From Coleofasciculus sp937127375 (lineage in GTDB: Bacteria > Cyanobacteriota > Cyanobacteriia > Cyanobacteriales > Coleofasciculaceae), in assembly GCA_040218875.1 (NCBI GenBank), contig JAVJQP010000058.1: 64,000 nt of DNA, one strand, 5' to 3'. Positions within the stretch are counted from its first letter, which is position 1. Every line of letters starts with the position of its first letter. Shown in pieces: positions 26,550 through 35,609 of the stretch. The position numbers and the translations under genes are program-made. Below the pieces are notes generated by a model. That model was not told where the DNA came from and did not search any database. It saw only the letters and a program-made list of their open reading frames with translations.

Positions 26550-26699
26550 GTGCTCAGCAAGGGGGGGGAACGGCGAGACTACGGCGGCACAGTTACCCGC
26601 CACGGGTTTAGGAAGGGCGATTATGTCAAGGCGGTTAAAGCTGGAATTACTTACTACGGTGGCTCTCCAGTAATCAGGTACAAATTAACTTTTAATACT
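26550..26699 (+). pseudogene. IscB/RRXRR HNH-endonuclease C-terminal fragment
   Basis: The frame from 26550 reads KGGERRDYGGTVTRHGFRKG and continues DYVKAVKAGITYYG, which I recognise as the region just after the HNH domain of cyanobacterial IscB/RRXRR proteins (consensus GGTVTRHGFRKGDYVxAxKAGxxYxGWVSGD). After YYG the similarity stops, and no upstream RuvC or HNH sequence remains. It is a decayed fragment directly downstream of groEL. The adjoining hairpin at 26700-26749 may belong to the same lost element. Confidence 0.55.
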
Positions 26700-26749
26700 G
26701 GCGATTCATCCCACGCTCTAATCTTTGATTGAGCGTGGGATGAATCGCC
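26700..26749. terminator. Perfect 19-bp hairpin next to the IscB fragment
   Basis: GGCGATTCATCCCACGCTC is followed by a 12-base loop and its exact complement. Such long GATTCATCCC hairpins are found at ends of IS200/IS605-related elements in cyanobacteria. Lying between groEL and the convergent DndD-like gene, it can also serve as a terminator. Confidence 0.65.
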
Positions 26750-26756
26750 GGGTTAG

Positions 26757-28823
26757 CTAAAAAACATACTCCACTTCAACAATTTCTGTATATTCAAACT
26801 CATTCGGACTCGGTTTGACTAAATCATAGCCAACGCCTCCAAGTTCCATGCGATCGCGATCGCACTCGGGTTTCGGTGAATTGTAAACCAGAACGTATTC
26901 TCGACCAATATAGGGTTCCATCTCTTGCGCCACCTCTCCTCGCCATTGAGTCTTAGTGACTAACACGACTAACTGATTGGCTAAAGTGGGCAGGGTTTGG
27001 GCAATTTGGCGGCGGTAAATTTCATCCAAACTGCCAAAAGGTGAATCCATGACAATAGGAAAGGTACTACTATCAGGTCCCATCAGTGCCTGTTCTTGAA
27101 TCCAATCCCGCACCCGATCAATAATTCCGCCAATAAATGACAGGCTGAGAATTTGGTTTTCTCCCGTAGACGCCGCCACGAGTTCTTCGTTTCCAGAGGT
27201 TTTTTCCACTAAGGTTAATTCATAGTTCTGATTCAGTTTAGGCAGATAAGGGGTAAACGAAATCCCGGTAAAAATCTCCTGAACTCGCTTTTCTAAAGAC
27301 GTGCGAAACTGATTATCTAGTCGGGTTCTAACTTCAATTAATCGTTCAATCGCGTCCTGAGTTGCCACAATCCGCCGTTGCGCCAATGCTTGCTTTGCCT
27401 GATTCATTTGATGTTTGGAAATTTGCTTGACGATGGCTTGAATGTCAGTGGCTAACTGTTCAATTTGCTGCTGATTTGCTCCCTTTTCTAAGGTTAAATC
27501 CCGAAGCGTCACCTCAATTTCATCTAAGCGCTTTTGCAGTTTGCTAATATCTTCATCTGGAAACGTGATCAGCTTTTTTCTAATATCATCCAGTTGGGTT
27601 TCAATGCGCGAGAGTTCGGATCGTTCTTGAGAGAGGATCATCTGTTGCTGATCTACTTCTGCCCAAAAATCGGGAATTTGCCGTTCAATTTCACCAACCT
27701 GTACCCCTAAGCGAATCGCGGTTTCTTCCACATCGGCTAATCCCGCTTTATCCATCCAAGCCGCAACCTGTTGATAGGCTGGGGTTCCTTCCTGTAGTTG
27801 AGTACCACAAATACAATGCTGACTGTGCAGTAAATCTTGGACAAATTGCTGTTTAATGCCAACCGGAAGTTCGCCGCGCGATCGCAAGTCTTCGACAATG
27901 GACTGAAACGCTGCGATCACGGGGGATAATAATACAGTATAGCTGCGTGTAGATAGGGCGCGTTTAAGGTTATCTTTTGCCTGTTTAAGCTGGTCTCGAT
28001 GTAATGTTTGTTGTGCTTCTAGTTCATCCCGTAGCTGTTGCAACTCTTGAGCGCCACCGAGTTCTAATAAGCGACTACTCAAGGTTTGCTTTAATTCATC
28101 GTGGTGGGCTAATTCCTGCTCGATTTCGACTTGACGATTTACTAGATTGTGACTTTTTTGCTCCAGTTGCTTTTGTTCTTTGAGTAGTTTTTTGGTTTGT
28201 GAATCGCCAATCAAGGACAACTCGGCTTCCAAGGTTTTTCTGGCTTCCTTGAGATGCTTAATTGATCGATTTAACACCTCAACGCCAAGCAATGTCTTCG
28301 TCGCTTCCGCAATGTCGGCTTTTTTATCAGATCGGGCAATTTGCTCGATGCGTTCTCCATCAAAGAAGAAGTATTGATGTAGGCTTGCTGGTAAGATACG
28401 CCCAATGATATCTTCTGGCAGTTGTTGCGGTAGCAGCCAGCGACCATCATCATCGGCAATTTGCAGGTATAATTCGCTTTTACCCTGTTCCACGCCCGCT
28501 TCTGTCTTGTAAGCGCGGCAGAGTCGCTTTGCCTGATAACGCTTATTCTGATGCTCAAACCCAATTTCCACCCAACATTCTACCGATTCCTTTAGGGCGG
28601 CTTCACTAATTGCCCGTTTGTTGACCAGTTGTTCTTGAGACGCAAACGCCGCCGTGAATTTCTCGTACAGAACCCAGGTGAAGCCATTTAATAGGGTCGT
28701 CTTTCCAGCACCATTGTTACCATGAATCACCGTCGTATTGCGATCGCCAGTTGCCAGAGTTATTTCGGGTGTCTTCCCGTAAAACTGGCGAAAATTGCAC
28801 AGCCGGATTGACCTCAGCTTCAT
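26757..28823 (-). CDS. DndD-like SMC-family ATPase
   Basis: A 688-residue ABC/SMC-type ATPase. Walker A is HGNNGAGKTT (residues 34-43). YFFFDGERIEQI (about 157-168) is the DndD-type motif. Two long coiled-coil arms flank a zinc-hook-like CxxC (HCICGTQL, about 337-344). The C-terminal half has TGENQILSLSFIGG (signature), then VMDSPFGSLDE (Walker B and D-loop). DndD acts in DNA phosphorothioation. No dndB, dndC or dndE is in the window, so this may be a standalone repair or defence ATPase. A small gene (29161-29421) lies upstream on the same strand. Confidence 0.82.
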   Translation of the reverse strand: MKLRSIRLCNFRQFYGKTPEITLATGDRNTTVIHGNNGAGKTTLLNGFTWVLYEKFTAAFASQEQLVNKRAISEAALKESVECWVEIGFEHQNKRYQAKRLCRAYKTEAGVEQGKSELYLQIADDDGRWLLPQQLPEDIIGRILPASLHQYFFFDGERIEQIARSDKKADIAEATKTLLGVEVLNRSIKHLKEARKTLEAELSLIGDSQTKKLLKEQKQLEQKSHNLVNRQVEIEQELAHHDELKQTLSSRLLELGGAQELQQLRDELEAQQTLHRDQLKQAKDNLKRALSTRSYTVLLSPVIAAFQSIVEDLRSRGELPVGIKQQFVQDLLHSQHCICGTQLQEGTPAYQQVAAWMDKAGLADVEETAIRLGVQVGEIERQIPDFWAEVDQQQMILSQERSELSRIETQLDDIRKKLITFPDEDISKLQKRLDEIEVTLRDLTLEKGANQQQIEQLATDIQAIVKQISKHQMNQAKQALAQRRIVATQDAIERLIEVRTRLDNQFRTSLEKRVQEIFTGISFTPYLPKLNQNYELTLVEKTSGNEELVAASTGENQILSLSFIGGIIDRVRDWIQEQALMGPDSSTFPIVMDSPFGSLDEIYRRQIAQTLPTLANQLVVLVTKTQWRGEVAQEMEPYIGREYVLVYNSPKPECDRDRMELGGVGYDLVKPSPNEFEYTEIVEVEYVF

Positions 28824-29160
28824 CTGTCTTCCCCCGTGGAGACCCCCACTGAACCTGTATCTAGGTCAGGGTCAGTGGCGGGAGGAAACGGGGGATATTT
28901 TCTGGGGTTCAATACCCCGAAAATATCCAACTTAATTTGCGTATGAATACCCATCCTTAATGTCCTGATTGCCCTTTTTCTGATTGCTTTTGAACTTGTT
29001 AGACCTAACGCAGTACCTCCCAAATGGTTGTTTAACATTAGATGACAGAGCAACAAACTGGCGTCGTATTTGTAGGTGTCTTGACTCAAAAAACGGAGTA
29101 CAAAAGTACTTAGACTGGTCAACTAGGGCTTTCTTTCAAGCCCCCACTGTACCCCTAGGG
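28824..29160. repeat. Spacer with two copies of a CCACTGACCC/GGGTCAGTGG hairpin
   Basis: The hairpins at about 28844-28883 and 29139-29171 share CCCCCACTG and GGGTCAGTGG arms, one near each end of the 337-base gap between the DndD-like gene and the small gene upstream. A 100-codon minus-strand frame (28820-29122) ends in an ATGA overlap with the ATPase start. It has repeat-derived sequence at its end and no recognisable domain, so I do not call it. Confidence 0.55.
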
Positions 29161-29421
29161 TCAGTGGTGGGTTGTTGACTGCACTTCTTCCTTGACAATT
29201 CTCAAGATGTCATCATTGATATGGCGGGGGGTCTTCATATAAAGTTTATCTTTTTCGGCTTGCAACACTCTCTCTATAATCTGACGTACCTCTGGCGACG
29301 CACTGGTAATGGGTTCTTGTACGTCAAACAGCGCCGCATTTCGATTATAGGCGGAACGCTTTTCCGATAAAATTCTGGAGATTGCTTGAGTGGCTATGTC
29401 CGGATATTTAAAAGTCATCAT
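29161..29421 (-). CDS. Small helical protein upstream of the DndD-like ATPase
   Basis: An 86-residue, mostly helical, charged protein (KYPDIATQAISRILSEKRSA ... APEVRQIIERVLQAEKDKLY-like spacing, ending NDDILRIVKEEV). It has no membrane segment or signal peptide. It resembles the short proteins often annotated beside DNA-modification or DndD-like ATPase genes. A regulatory or adaptor role for the ATPase is plausible but unproven. Its 3' end abuts a hairpin repeat, and the ATPase gene starts 337 bases further on. Confidence 0.6.
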   Translation of the reverse strand: MMTFKYPDIATQAISRILSEKRSAYNRNAALFDVQEPITSASPEVRQIIERVLQAEKDKLYMKTPRHINDDILRIVKEEVQSTTHH

Positions 29422-29923
29422 ATCGGGGGTTGACGGAAATTAAACTTGTTATTATAATTCATCGCTTTACGTTTATCTTGAGAGAATTTTTAAGATTTGT
29501 GTTGCGCTTACAGCTTTATTAAGATAATCTAATATATAGTTTGTTTAAGCAGGGTGTTTATTGGTAAAGAATTATGCATTTATTTAAACAATCGCCACCT
29601 CGTATCTTTTTAAGGAGTAAAATTGAAAACTGACTTGAGAACTTTGCTCATATTCGGTAATTTGTACAGAGTACGGATATAGGATATTGGGTAAGACTCA
29701 GTAAAACTTCTTGATCATCACCCTTTACCTTTTATTGATATCACTCTCTACTATAACAATCCCAGACCTCATGGTGGGTAGGCTGGGTAGGTTATAACCG
29801 CATCAAGATTTATCAAAATCGTCTGCATACAAACCCATTGAGGCACAGAATATCCCTCGGTTTTCCAGGGAGTCTATGCCACACCCTCATTGTCCAAATT
29901 AGCAACAACTGTAAAGACCTCTC
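29422..29923. other. Divergent intergenic region
   Basis: 502 AT-rich bases between the small helical gene and the GDSL hydrolase. No coding potential or strong hairpin was seen, apart from TGGGTAGGCTGGGTAGG direct repeats near 29775. Confidence 0.4.
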
Positions 29924-31105
29924 ATGAAAAAACCAATTATCGCCCTCGGATTTACTGTATTTTCGTTCATGTTGCCCACAGAGGCTTTAGCGGCTACATT
30001 TAGCAAAATGTACGTCTTTGGTGATAGTCTCTCTGATCCGGGTAACATTTTCAATGCCACAACCGCTGCCAATATCCTACTACCTGAACAAAATGAAATA
30101 CCGATTGAACCTCCTGTTCCCCCCTACGATGAGGACGGACGTTTTTCTAATGGTCTAGTCTGGAGCGATTATTTGGCAGAGGATTTGGGAATAAACCTGA
30201 TCCCCTCTACGGAATTATCCGTGCTGTTTCCCGGTTCTAATATACCTTCCCCGATCGCATTTACTGATGACGGTCAACCTCAAGTTAGCCCATATTTTAA
30301 TGGTGCGACGGCGACCAACAGCGTGAACTTCGCCTTCGGTGGGGCTCAAACGGGTACCGAAGGGGTTGGTGAGTTGGGTGGACTGATACCGGGAATGTTA
30401 ACTCAGGTTGATTGGTTTGAAGATGATCTAGCCGCAGCAGGTCAACAAGCCGATGAGGATGCACTTTACGTGATTTGGGGAGGTCCTAACGATTACCAGC
30501 TTGTACCCGACCCTGACCCGATGGAAACAGTAGGGAATTTAGCTGAAGCGGTACAAACACTCTATGATTTAGGAGGGCGTAATTTCCTTGTCCCTAACTT
30601 GCCAGATTTGGGTAAAACTCCTCGGGCACTGAGCATGGGTGATGAGATATCCATGAATCTTAGCTTATTATCTCAAACCCATAACACTCTATTAGACGCA
30701 AGTCTTGATAATTTGAGCCAATTGAATAACATCAATATTGCACAGCTTGATGCTTTTTCGCTCCTGAATAAAACCATCGCCAATCCCGAAGTCAAGGGTT
30801 TCACCAATGTTACCGACTCTTGCATTCATCCCCTCAAGGATGACGGTAAATTAGATGGAACACAAGAGTTTGAAGTCTGTGATAACCCAGATGAGTATTT
30901 GTTCTGGGATGGTATTCACCCAACCACAGTTGCCCATGCACAACTCGCTGACGATGCTCTAGAAGCCCTAGATTCAGAACCCCAGTCGGTTCCTGAACCG
31001 GTTTCGTCCGCCGCATTTGGATTGTTAGGACTCGGTTGGTTCGTTCACAAGAAATTTGAAAAATCCCAGCCGAACTCTAAGACAAAAGAGAAGAGTTTCA
31101 AGTAA
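29924..31105 (+). CDS. Exported GDSL/SGNH hydrolase with PEP-CTERM signal
   Basis: A 393-residue esterase-like protein. A signal peptide (about 1-23) is followed by block I, YVFGDSLSDPGN with the nucleophile Ser (about 36). IWGGPNDY is block III, and WDGIHPTTVAH carries the Asp and His of block V. Near the C-terminus SVPEP, a short hydrophobic helix and KK form a PEP-CTERM sorting signal, recognised by an exosortase. Unusually, about 15 polar residues follow the basic cluster. It probably acts at or outside the outer membrane on lipids or acetylated polysaccharide. Confidence 0.88.
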   Translation: MKKPIIALGFTVFSFMLPTEALAATFSKMYVFGDSLSDPGNIFNATTAANILLPEQNEIPIEPPVPPYDEDGRFSNGLVWSDYLAEDLGINLIPSTELSVLFPGSNIPSPIAFTDDGQPQVSPYFNGATATNSVNFAFGGAQTGTEGVGELGGLIPGMLTQVDWFEDDLAAAGQQADEDALYVIWGGPNDYQLVPDPDPMETVGNLAEAVQTLYDLGGRNFLVPNLPDLGKTPRALSMGDEISMNLSLLSQTHNTLLDASLDNLSQLNNINIAQLDAFSLLNKTIANPEVKGFTNVTDSCIHPLKDDGKLDGTQEFEVCDNPDEYLFWDGIHPTTVAHAQLADDALEALDSEPQSVPEPVSSAAFGLLGLGWFVHKKFEKSQPNSKTKEKSFK

Positions 31106-31110
31106 TCGTG

Positions 31111-31136
31111 TAGAGACGTTGTAGCCAACGTCTCTA
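31111..31136. terminator. TAGAGACGTTG hairpin between convergent genes
   Basis: TAGAGACGTTG, loop TAGC, CAACGTCTCTA: an 11-bp perfect stem between the GDSL gene and the convergent glycosyltransferase, which ends at 31134. Related TAGAGACGTTC palindromes are at 38505-38526 and near 48420. Probably a repeat co-opted as a bidirectional terminator. Confidence 0.65.
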
Positions 31137-32102
31137 TATTTCAGAGAATAAAGGCATTTGCTTGGGTCTTGGTTCTTGGCAATCTTGCTGGGACGTTTGA
31201 TAAACTTTGCGAGCGTAAATAACTTGAGTTAAAAGGTGCCAACCTTTCCGAGAAAACAAAGCGGGAAATAACAGGGGAAGCGCCTGAGCAAATTTCCCTT
31301 GCTTGAAGCCCACTAAACTCCAGTACAACGTCAAAAAATCCTGAATATCTTGCAACGAGGGTAGAGAATCACGATACTTTGGATGGACAAATTTATAAAT
31401 TTTTTCTTTAATCGAGATATGCTTTTGCAGGCGCTGTTGGAGGGAAAACTTGAGATGATTCCCTTGATGCCATAACGTCCGGTAGGCGAGATGCTGATTC
31501 ACTAAGATGGCATCTCCATATTGGGCAATTTTCACCCACGAGTCAATATCATCGTAGTTCACTTCAAAGCTGGAATCCCATCCCCCGGATTTGACAAAGG
31601 CATCTTTGCGAAAGGCAACTTGTACAGGTGTCCCAAAGGGCAGTTGCTCTAAAAGCATCCGATAATGGATCTCAGACTGAGGCACATAGTTAATCGGAGC
31701 ATTTTTAATTGGTTGAGTACGTGATACTTCTTGACCCTTTTCGTTGACTTGTATCGCCTGAGTTGAACAGAGAACCGCTTGAGGATATCTGGCGATCGCC
31801 TTAGTTAATTCCTCAATACAATTGGAGGCAAGATAGTCATCATCGTCAATGGGTTTAATCCAATCCCCTTGCGCTAGCTTAACGGCGGCGTTCATCGTGG
31901 CGCAATGTCCCACGTTAACCGGATTGCGGTGATAAACCACGCGATCGCCTAAACTATGGATGTATGCCTCTGTACCATCTGAGGAACCATCGTCAGCAAC
32001 AATCACTTCACAGGGTAACGTTTGTGCCAATGCTGATTCAACGGCTCGTTTTAGCAGAGACAAACGGTTGTAGGTGGTGATGACAATCGTAAATTTAAAC
32101 AC
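31134..32102 (-). CDS. Family 2 glycosyltransferase
   Basis: A 322-residue GT-A enzyme. TIVITTYNRLSLLKRAVES, VIVADDGSSDGTEAYI (about 34-47) and WIKPIDDDDYLASN with the DDDD metal site at 86-89 are the GT2 hallmarks. The C-terminal 100 residues are basic and hydrophobic (about 255-305), suggesting membrane association. Acceptor and donor are unknown. It overlaps the hairpin at its 3' end and has a long non-coding region upstream. Confidence 0.9.
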   Translation of the reverse strand: MFKFTIVITTYNRLSLLKRAVESALAQTLPCEVIVADDGSSDGTEAYIHSLGDRVVYHRNPVNVGHCATMNAAVKLAQGDWIKPIDDDDYLASNCIEELTKAIARYPQAVLCSTQAIQVNEKGQEVSRTQPIKNAPINYVPQSEIHYRMLLEQLPFGTPVQVAFRKDAFVKSGGWDSSFEVNYDDIDSWVKIAQYGDAILVNQHLAYRTLWHQGNHLKFSLQQRLQKHISIKEKIYKFVHPKYRDSLPSLQDIQDFLTLYWSLVGFKQGKFAQALPLLFPALFSRKGWHLLTQVIYARKVYQTSQQDCQEPRPKQMPLFSEI

Positions 32103-32596
32103 AATGTTAAGATCCGCCTCGACTTATAGACCATTATCTAACAGGTTTTCTTAAATTCCCATAAAGCCAGGATAAAGATTTAGGTATTTTCCACAATACC
32201 TATTGATACCCATACTTAAGTGCATTTATCTATCTACGGGAAATTACTGATATTTCAACCATTAAATAATAAACTTATCCTTTTTTGACTCAAGTGGCAT
32301 CCGCCATTTTACGGAAAAAATCAGAAAGAAGACTTAATTGACCTCCTGTTCTTCATTCAATTGCGATCATGAGTACCAGGGAAGAGGGAAGACCTCGGCT
32401 TACCTCGACTTACTTCGGACTTCGGCGTGAGCGCGGCAACTGAGCCTGTCGAAGTTCAGTCGAACGCTTCGCTCAGTAACACGCTCGGTAACACGCTCGG
32501 TGCGTCACAGGGAACCGTAAGGATTGCAAATAACCCATGGATTGAGGAAAAAAAGTAACGAATTTAACCTAAAATACAATAAAGGGGGTTTTGATC
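32103..32596. other. Intergenic region with short repeats
   Basis: 494 bases. Direct repeats of GGTAACACGCTCGG and a CTTCGGC/GCCGAAG-rich stretch (about 32392-32520) suggest a dispersed repeat cluster. No reliable gene was found. Confidence 0.4.
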
Positions 32597-32725
32597 ATGC
32601 GCTTTATCCCTGATTACTCCCGTCTGGCACGTCCAGAGCAACAACTTGCCAGGGATGCAAAAATCTTGTCGGCTCTCTTCGGAAAATCTCGGAGACTCAA
32701 TCATGAAAGTATTCACACCGATTGA
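32597..32725 (+). CDS. Possible small peptide gene (42 aa)
   Basis: ATG at 32597 preceded by AAAGGGGGTTTTGATC opens a 42-codon frame starting MRFIPDYSRLARPEQQLARD, basic and hydrophilic. I do not recognise it. An overlapping 77-codon frame (32646-32879) in another phase is equally unsupported. Listed only because the ribosome-site-like purine run and composition are better than random. Confidence 0.2.
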   Translation: MRFIPDYSRLARPEQQLARDAKILSALFGKSRRLNHESIHTD

Positions 32726-32968
32726 CATGACTGCTACGAGTTCTTTAAGACTTGAAGCAATTCAACACTATATCTTAGAAAAATTTCATAAATTTATAAT
32801 GGCTCCTCTAATACAATTCTGGTGCTTCAGCAGTTATTATGGAGCGTTTATTACCCAAACAAATTTTCCAGAGAAATAATAATATAAGTAAATTAAGCTG
32901 TTCGGCATTTAAACCTTAATGTCAATAATGGTGAAAGCCGTGTAGTGCGTTTAGCGAAGCCATGCCGC

Positions 32969-33021
32969 AGGCTTTGCATCTTGCTCGCTACTAATACCCA
33001 ATTTAAATGCATGACAGCTTA
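32969..33021. repeat. 53-base dispersed repeat, copy 1 (inverted)
   Basis: The minus strand reads TAAGCTGTCATGCATTTAAA and on for 53 bases, matching 38313-38365 with a single mismatch. The two copies are about 5.3 kb apart in opposite orientation. Confidence 0.85.
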
Positions 33022-33092
33022 ACCCTAACAACATCTTAATTGGCAGGGCAAGTATTTTTGGTTCGACCCTTCCCGATCCAACCTGGCTCTGG

Positions 33093-33464
33093 TTAACTAA
33101 TTTCGATCCAACCGTTTTCTTCGTTTCCCGTTACCGTTAATTGAGTATCTTTTTGCAAAACAGTCCCCGTTTTCTGGCGTCCAGATAACGAGCGTAAATT
33201 AGTGGGTGTGGTAACAATGACGTAACTCTGGGCGGGTTCAGGTTCAGGTGGATGGGTTGTAGGTTCAGTTTGAAGTTGATTCTGGGTGAGTTCTACGGTG
33301 TTTTGTGGCGTCGTTGGCGATGTTGATAATCGGTTAATCCCCAAAATCGCGATCGCGCCTAGAGTAAACACACCGACACCGATTAATATGGATAAGGTGC
33401 AAGGCGAGTGAGTAATCGGATTCGGGTGAGATGAGGAACTGACTGGCGATCGCGAACGATTCAC
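33093..33464 (-). CDS. Membrane-anchored SH3-like protein
   Basis: A 123-residue protein. A cytoplasmic N-terminus is followed by one membrane segment (about 24-44, TLSILIGVGVFTLGAIAILG), a Pro/Thr/Gln-rich linker and a C-terminal bacterial SH3-like domain (about 80-123) with NLRSLSGRQKTGTVLQKDTQ and the final WIEIS. The domain ends directly at the stop, so it may lack its last strand. Such domains commonly bind peptidoglycan. No operon partner is evident. Confidence 0.7.
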   Translation of the reverse strand: MNRSRSPVSSSSHPNPITHSPCTLSILIGVGVFTLGAIAILGINRLSTSPTTPQNTVELTQNQLQTEPTTHPPEPEPAQSYVIVTTPTNLRSLSGRQKTGTVLQKDTQLTVTGNEENGWIEIS

Positions 33465-33719
33465 CGGAGCAACCGTTATTGTCTAACGTTGGTCTAGTAA
33501 TGTGCCTATCATTATAATATTGATCGCTGCCCGGGCGTAAACGTTTAGCCGAATCAGTTTTTCACCGCAGAAGCTGTGAGATCCGGATCGTGGGGGTTTT
33601 ATCTCATTCGATCCGAACGGCGGGTGTTCCTAAATCAATGCACTAAGATTAATCTACGGGATTAGGATTATCGAAAAACGTTTTGCGCCCCATATTCGCT
33701 TCCAGGACGTATCTTAAGT

Positions 33720-35330
33720 ATGGCTGAACTCAAACTGCGCCTGCACCAAGGAAAAACCGAAAAAACGGTGACAGTAAATCAGGATGTATTTACTATTGGT
33801 CGCTTACCGGAGTGCGACCTAACCTTACCCTACGAAGGGGTATCCCGATATCATGCTCGGCTGTTGAAAACGGCAACCGACAATTGGATGATTAAGGATA
33901 TGGGGAGCAAAAACGGGACGCTACTGAACGAACGTCAGATTACCTCGCCGCAACTGGTGAAAAACGGAGATGTGATTTGGTTCGGGGATGTCAGCATTGT
34001 GGTTATTTTAGCGGCTCCGTCTCGACGAACCAACACCGTCCCACCAGTCGAACAGATACCCGCAGAAGCCACTATCCTTCGCAGTGTTAAAGAATTGCAA
34101 CAGCAATGGATACAAGCGAAAGATAAAGGGGATGAGCTTAGCGTCAAGGAAACAACCATTGCTCGGCTTAAGGACTTGGTTGAGATAGCCAAGGGTTTAA
34201 GTGGGGCTGAATCCATCGAAGCCATTTTCTCACGGGTCAAGGATGTGGTCTTTCGCTATCTTGAAAGCATCGAACGGATTGCTTTATTGGTCGATGTAAC
34301 GGGTTCACGGGAATTAGAGTTACTCAATGCCGCATCCAGAAACGTCAATCAGCAGCAAAGTTTAGCCGAGTCCAGCCATTGGATTAGTCGGAGTATCTGT
34401 CAAAAAGTCTTTACTGAAAAAGTCGCGATTCAAACCGCCGATGCCCAAGCTGACCAACGCTTTGAGGGAGAAGTCAGTATCCTGTACAAAGGAATTCGCA
34501 GCGCGATCGCGGTTCCCCTTTGGGATGAAAATAAGGTAGTTGGCGTATTATATGCCGATGCCCATCACTCGTCAACCCATTGGACGCAAGAAGGCGAAGA
34601 AGACCTCAGCTTTTTTTCCACCTTAGCCAATCTGGTCGCATCGAGTGTACAACGCTGGCTCTTGACCCAGAAACTCACCAGCGAAGAAATGATTCGCCAA
34701 CGGTTAGAACGCTATCACTCCCCCGCCGTCGTTCAACAACTCATTGCCTATAAAACATTACCCGATGGTCGTTTACCCGTCGCCGAAAGCGAAATCAGTA
34801 TCCTATTTGCCGATATTGTCGGCTTTACCGCGCTCTCAGAACGGTTAAGTCCAGTCCAGATTGCTCAATTGCTGAATAGTTTATTTGAGGAGATGCTGCA
34901 AGAACTCTTTGCCTTTAATGGCACCCTCGATAAATATATTGGCGATTGCATTATGGCATTTTTTGGCGCTCCCGAATCTCAACCGGATCATGCTGACCGC
35001 GCCTTGGCGACTGCGAAGGGAATGCTGAATCGTTTAGATAAACTTAATGGCGATGGAGTATTACTAGAACCTTTACAATTACGGATTGCCGTGAATAGTG
35101 GCAAAGCCGTGGTGGGAGATGTGGGCAGTTCTCAACGGGTCGAATATACCGCCTTAGGCGCAACCATTAACCTGGCGGCGCGAATGGAAGCGATTTGTCA
35201 GCCTGGGGAATGTGTGATCAGTGAAGATACCTATGCCTTACTGACGCACAAGCAAGGCTTGAAATTAATGGACGAGTATCGCTTCAAAGGGATTGATCGA
35301 CCTGTACAAGTTTATCAAACCCAGCGATAG
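33720..35330 (+). CDS. FHA-GAF-adenylate/guanylate cyclase
   Basis: A 536-residue signalling enzyme. The FHA domain is at about 20-95 (IGRLPECDLTL, GVSRYHARL, DMGSKNGT), recognising phospho-Thr. A GAF domain follows at about 170-320 (AIAVPLWDENKVVGVLYADA). The class III cyclase domain is at about 360-530: ISILFADIVGFTALS carries metal Asp365, KYIGDCIMAFFGAP Asp409, and VVGDVGSSQRVEYTALGATI the transition-state and substrate residues. The FHA domain suggests control by one of the Ser/Thr kinases, such as those at 38.6-41.5 kb. It is cytoplasmic. The start at 33720 has no strong ribosome site. Confidence 0.9.
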   Translation: MAELKLRLHQGKTEKTVTVNQDVFTIGRLPECDLTLPYEGVSRYHARLLKTATDNWMIKDMGSKNGTLLNERQITSPQLVKNGDVIWFGDVSIVVILAAPSRRTNTVPPVEQIPAEATILRSVKELQQQWIQAKDKGDELSVKETTIARLKDLVEIAKGLSGAESIEAIFSRVKDVVFRYLESIERIALLVDVTGSRELELLNAASRNVNQQQSLAESSHWISRSICQKVFTEKVAIQTADAQADQRFEGEVSILYKGIRSAIAVPLWDENKVVGVLYADAHHSSTHWTQEGEEDLSFFSTLANLVASSVQRWLLTQKLTSEEMIRQRLERYHSPAVVQQLIAYKTLPDGRLPVAESEISILFADIVGFTALSERLSPVQIAQLLNSLFEEMLQELFAFNGTLDKYIGDCIMAFFGAPESQPDHADRALATAKGMLNRLDKLNGDGVLLEPLQLRIAVNSGKAVVGDVGSSQRVEYTALGATINLAARMEAICQPGECVISEDTYALLTHKQGLKLMDEYRFKGIDRPVQVYQTQR

Positions 35331-35609
35331 TCTGGAATAGATGTACAGGGGTAGGGTGGGTTAGGCGGTATTTTCACAGAAGCAATCGCCCTTCAGTGAA
35401 CCTATCCGCCGTAACCCACCGATGTTAACTCGAAGGTGTGTTAATTCAATTGGTCAGGGCGGGTTTTGTACAAAGGTGATCATCAATCGCGAAACCCAAG
35501 TCCCTAAACCCGCCCCTACACCACCATCTCAGGGCGGGTTTTGTACAAAGGTGATCATCAATCGCGAAACCCAAATCCCTAAACCCGCCCCTACGCCACA
35601 CGGTAATTA
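35331..35609. repeat. GGTGGGTTA element and a tandem pair of GGGCGGGTTT elements
   Basis: 35351-35420 holds GTAGGGTGGGTTAGGCGG paired with CCGCCGTAACCCACC, related to 5747-5816 in the other orientation. Two near-identical 64-base GGGCGGGTTTTGTAC ... AAACCCGCCCCTAC elements follow in tandem at 35456-35519 and 35531-35594, differing at one or two positions. Confidence 0.85.

Noticed and set aside
28820..29122. 100-codon minus-strand frame with an ATGA overlap to the DndD-like gene
   Set aside because: It runs through a hairpin repeat and has no recognisable domain. The overlap alone is not enough, although translational coupling cannot be excluded.
32646..32879. 77-codon plus-strand frame after the GGTAACACGC repeats
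   Set aside because: No ribosome site, mixed composition and no similarity that I can recognise.
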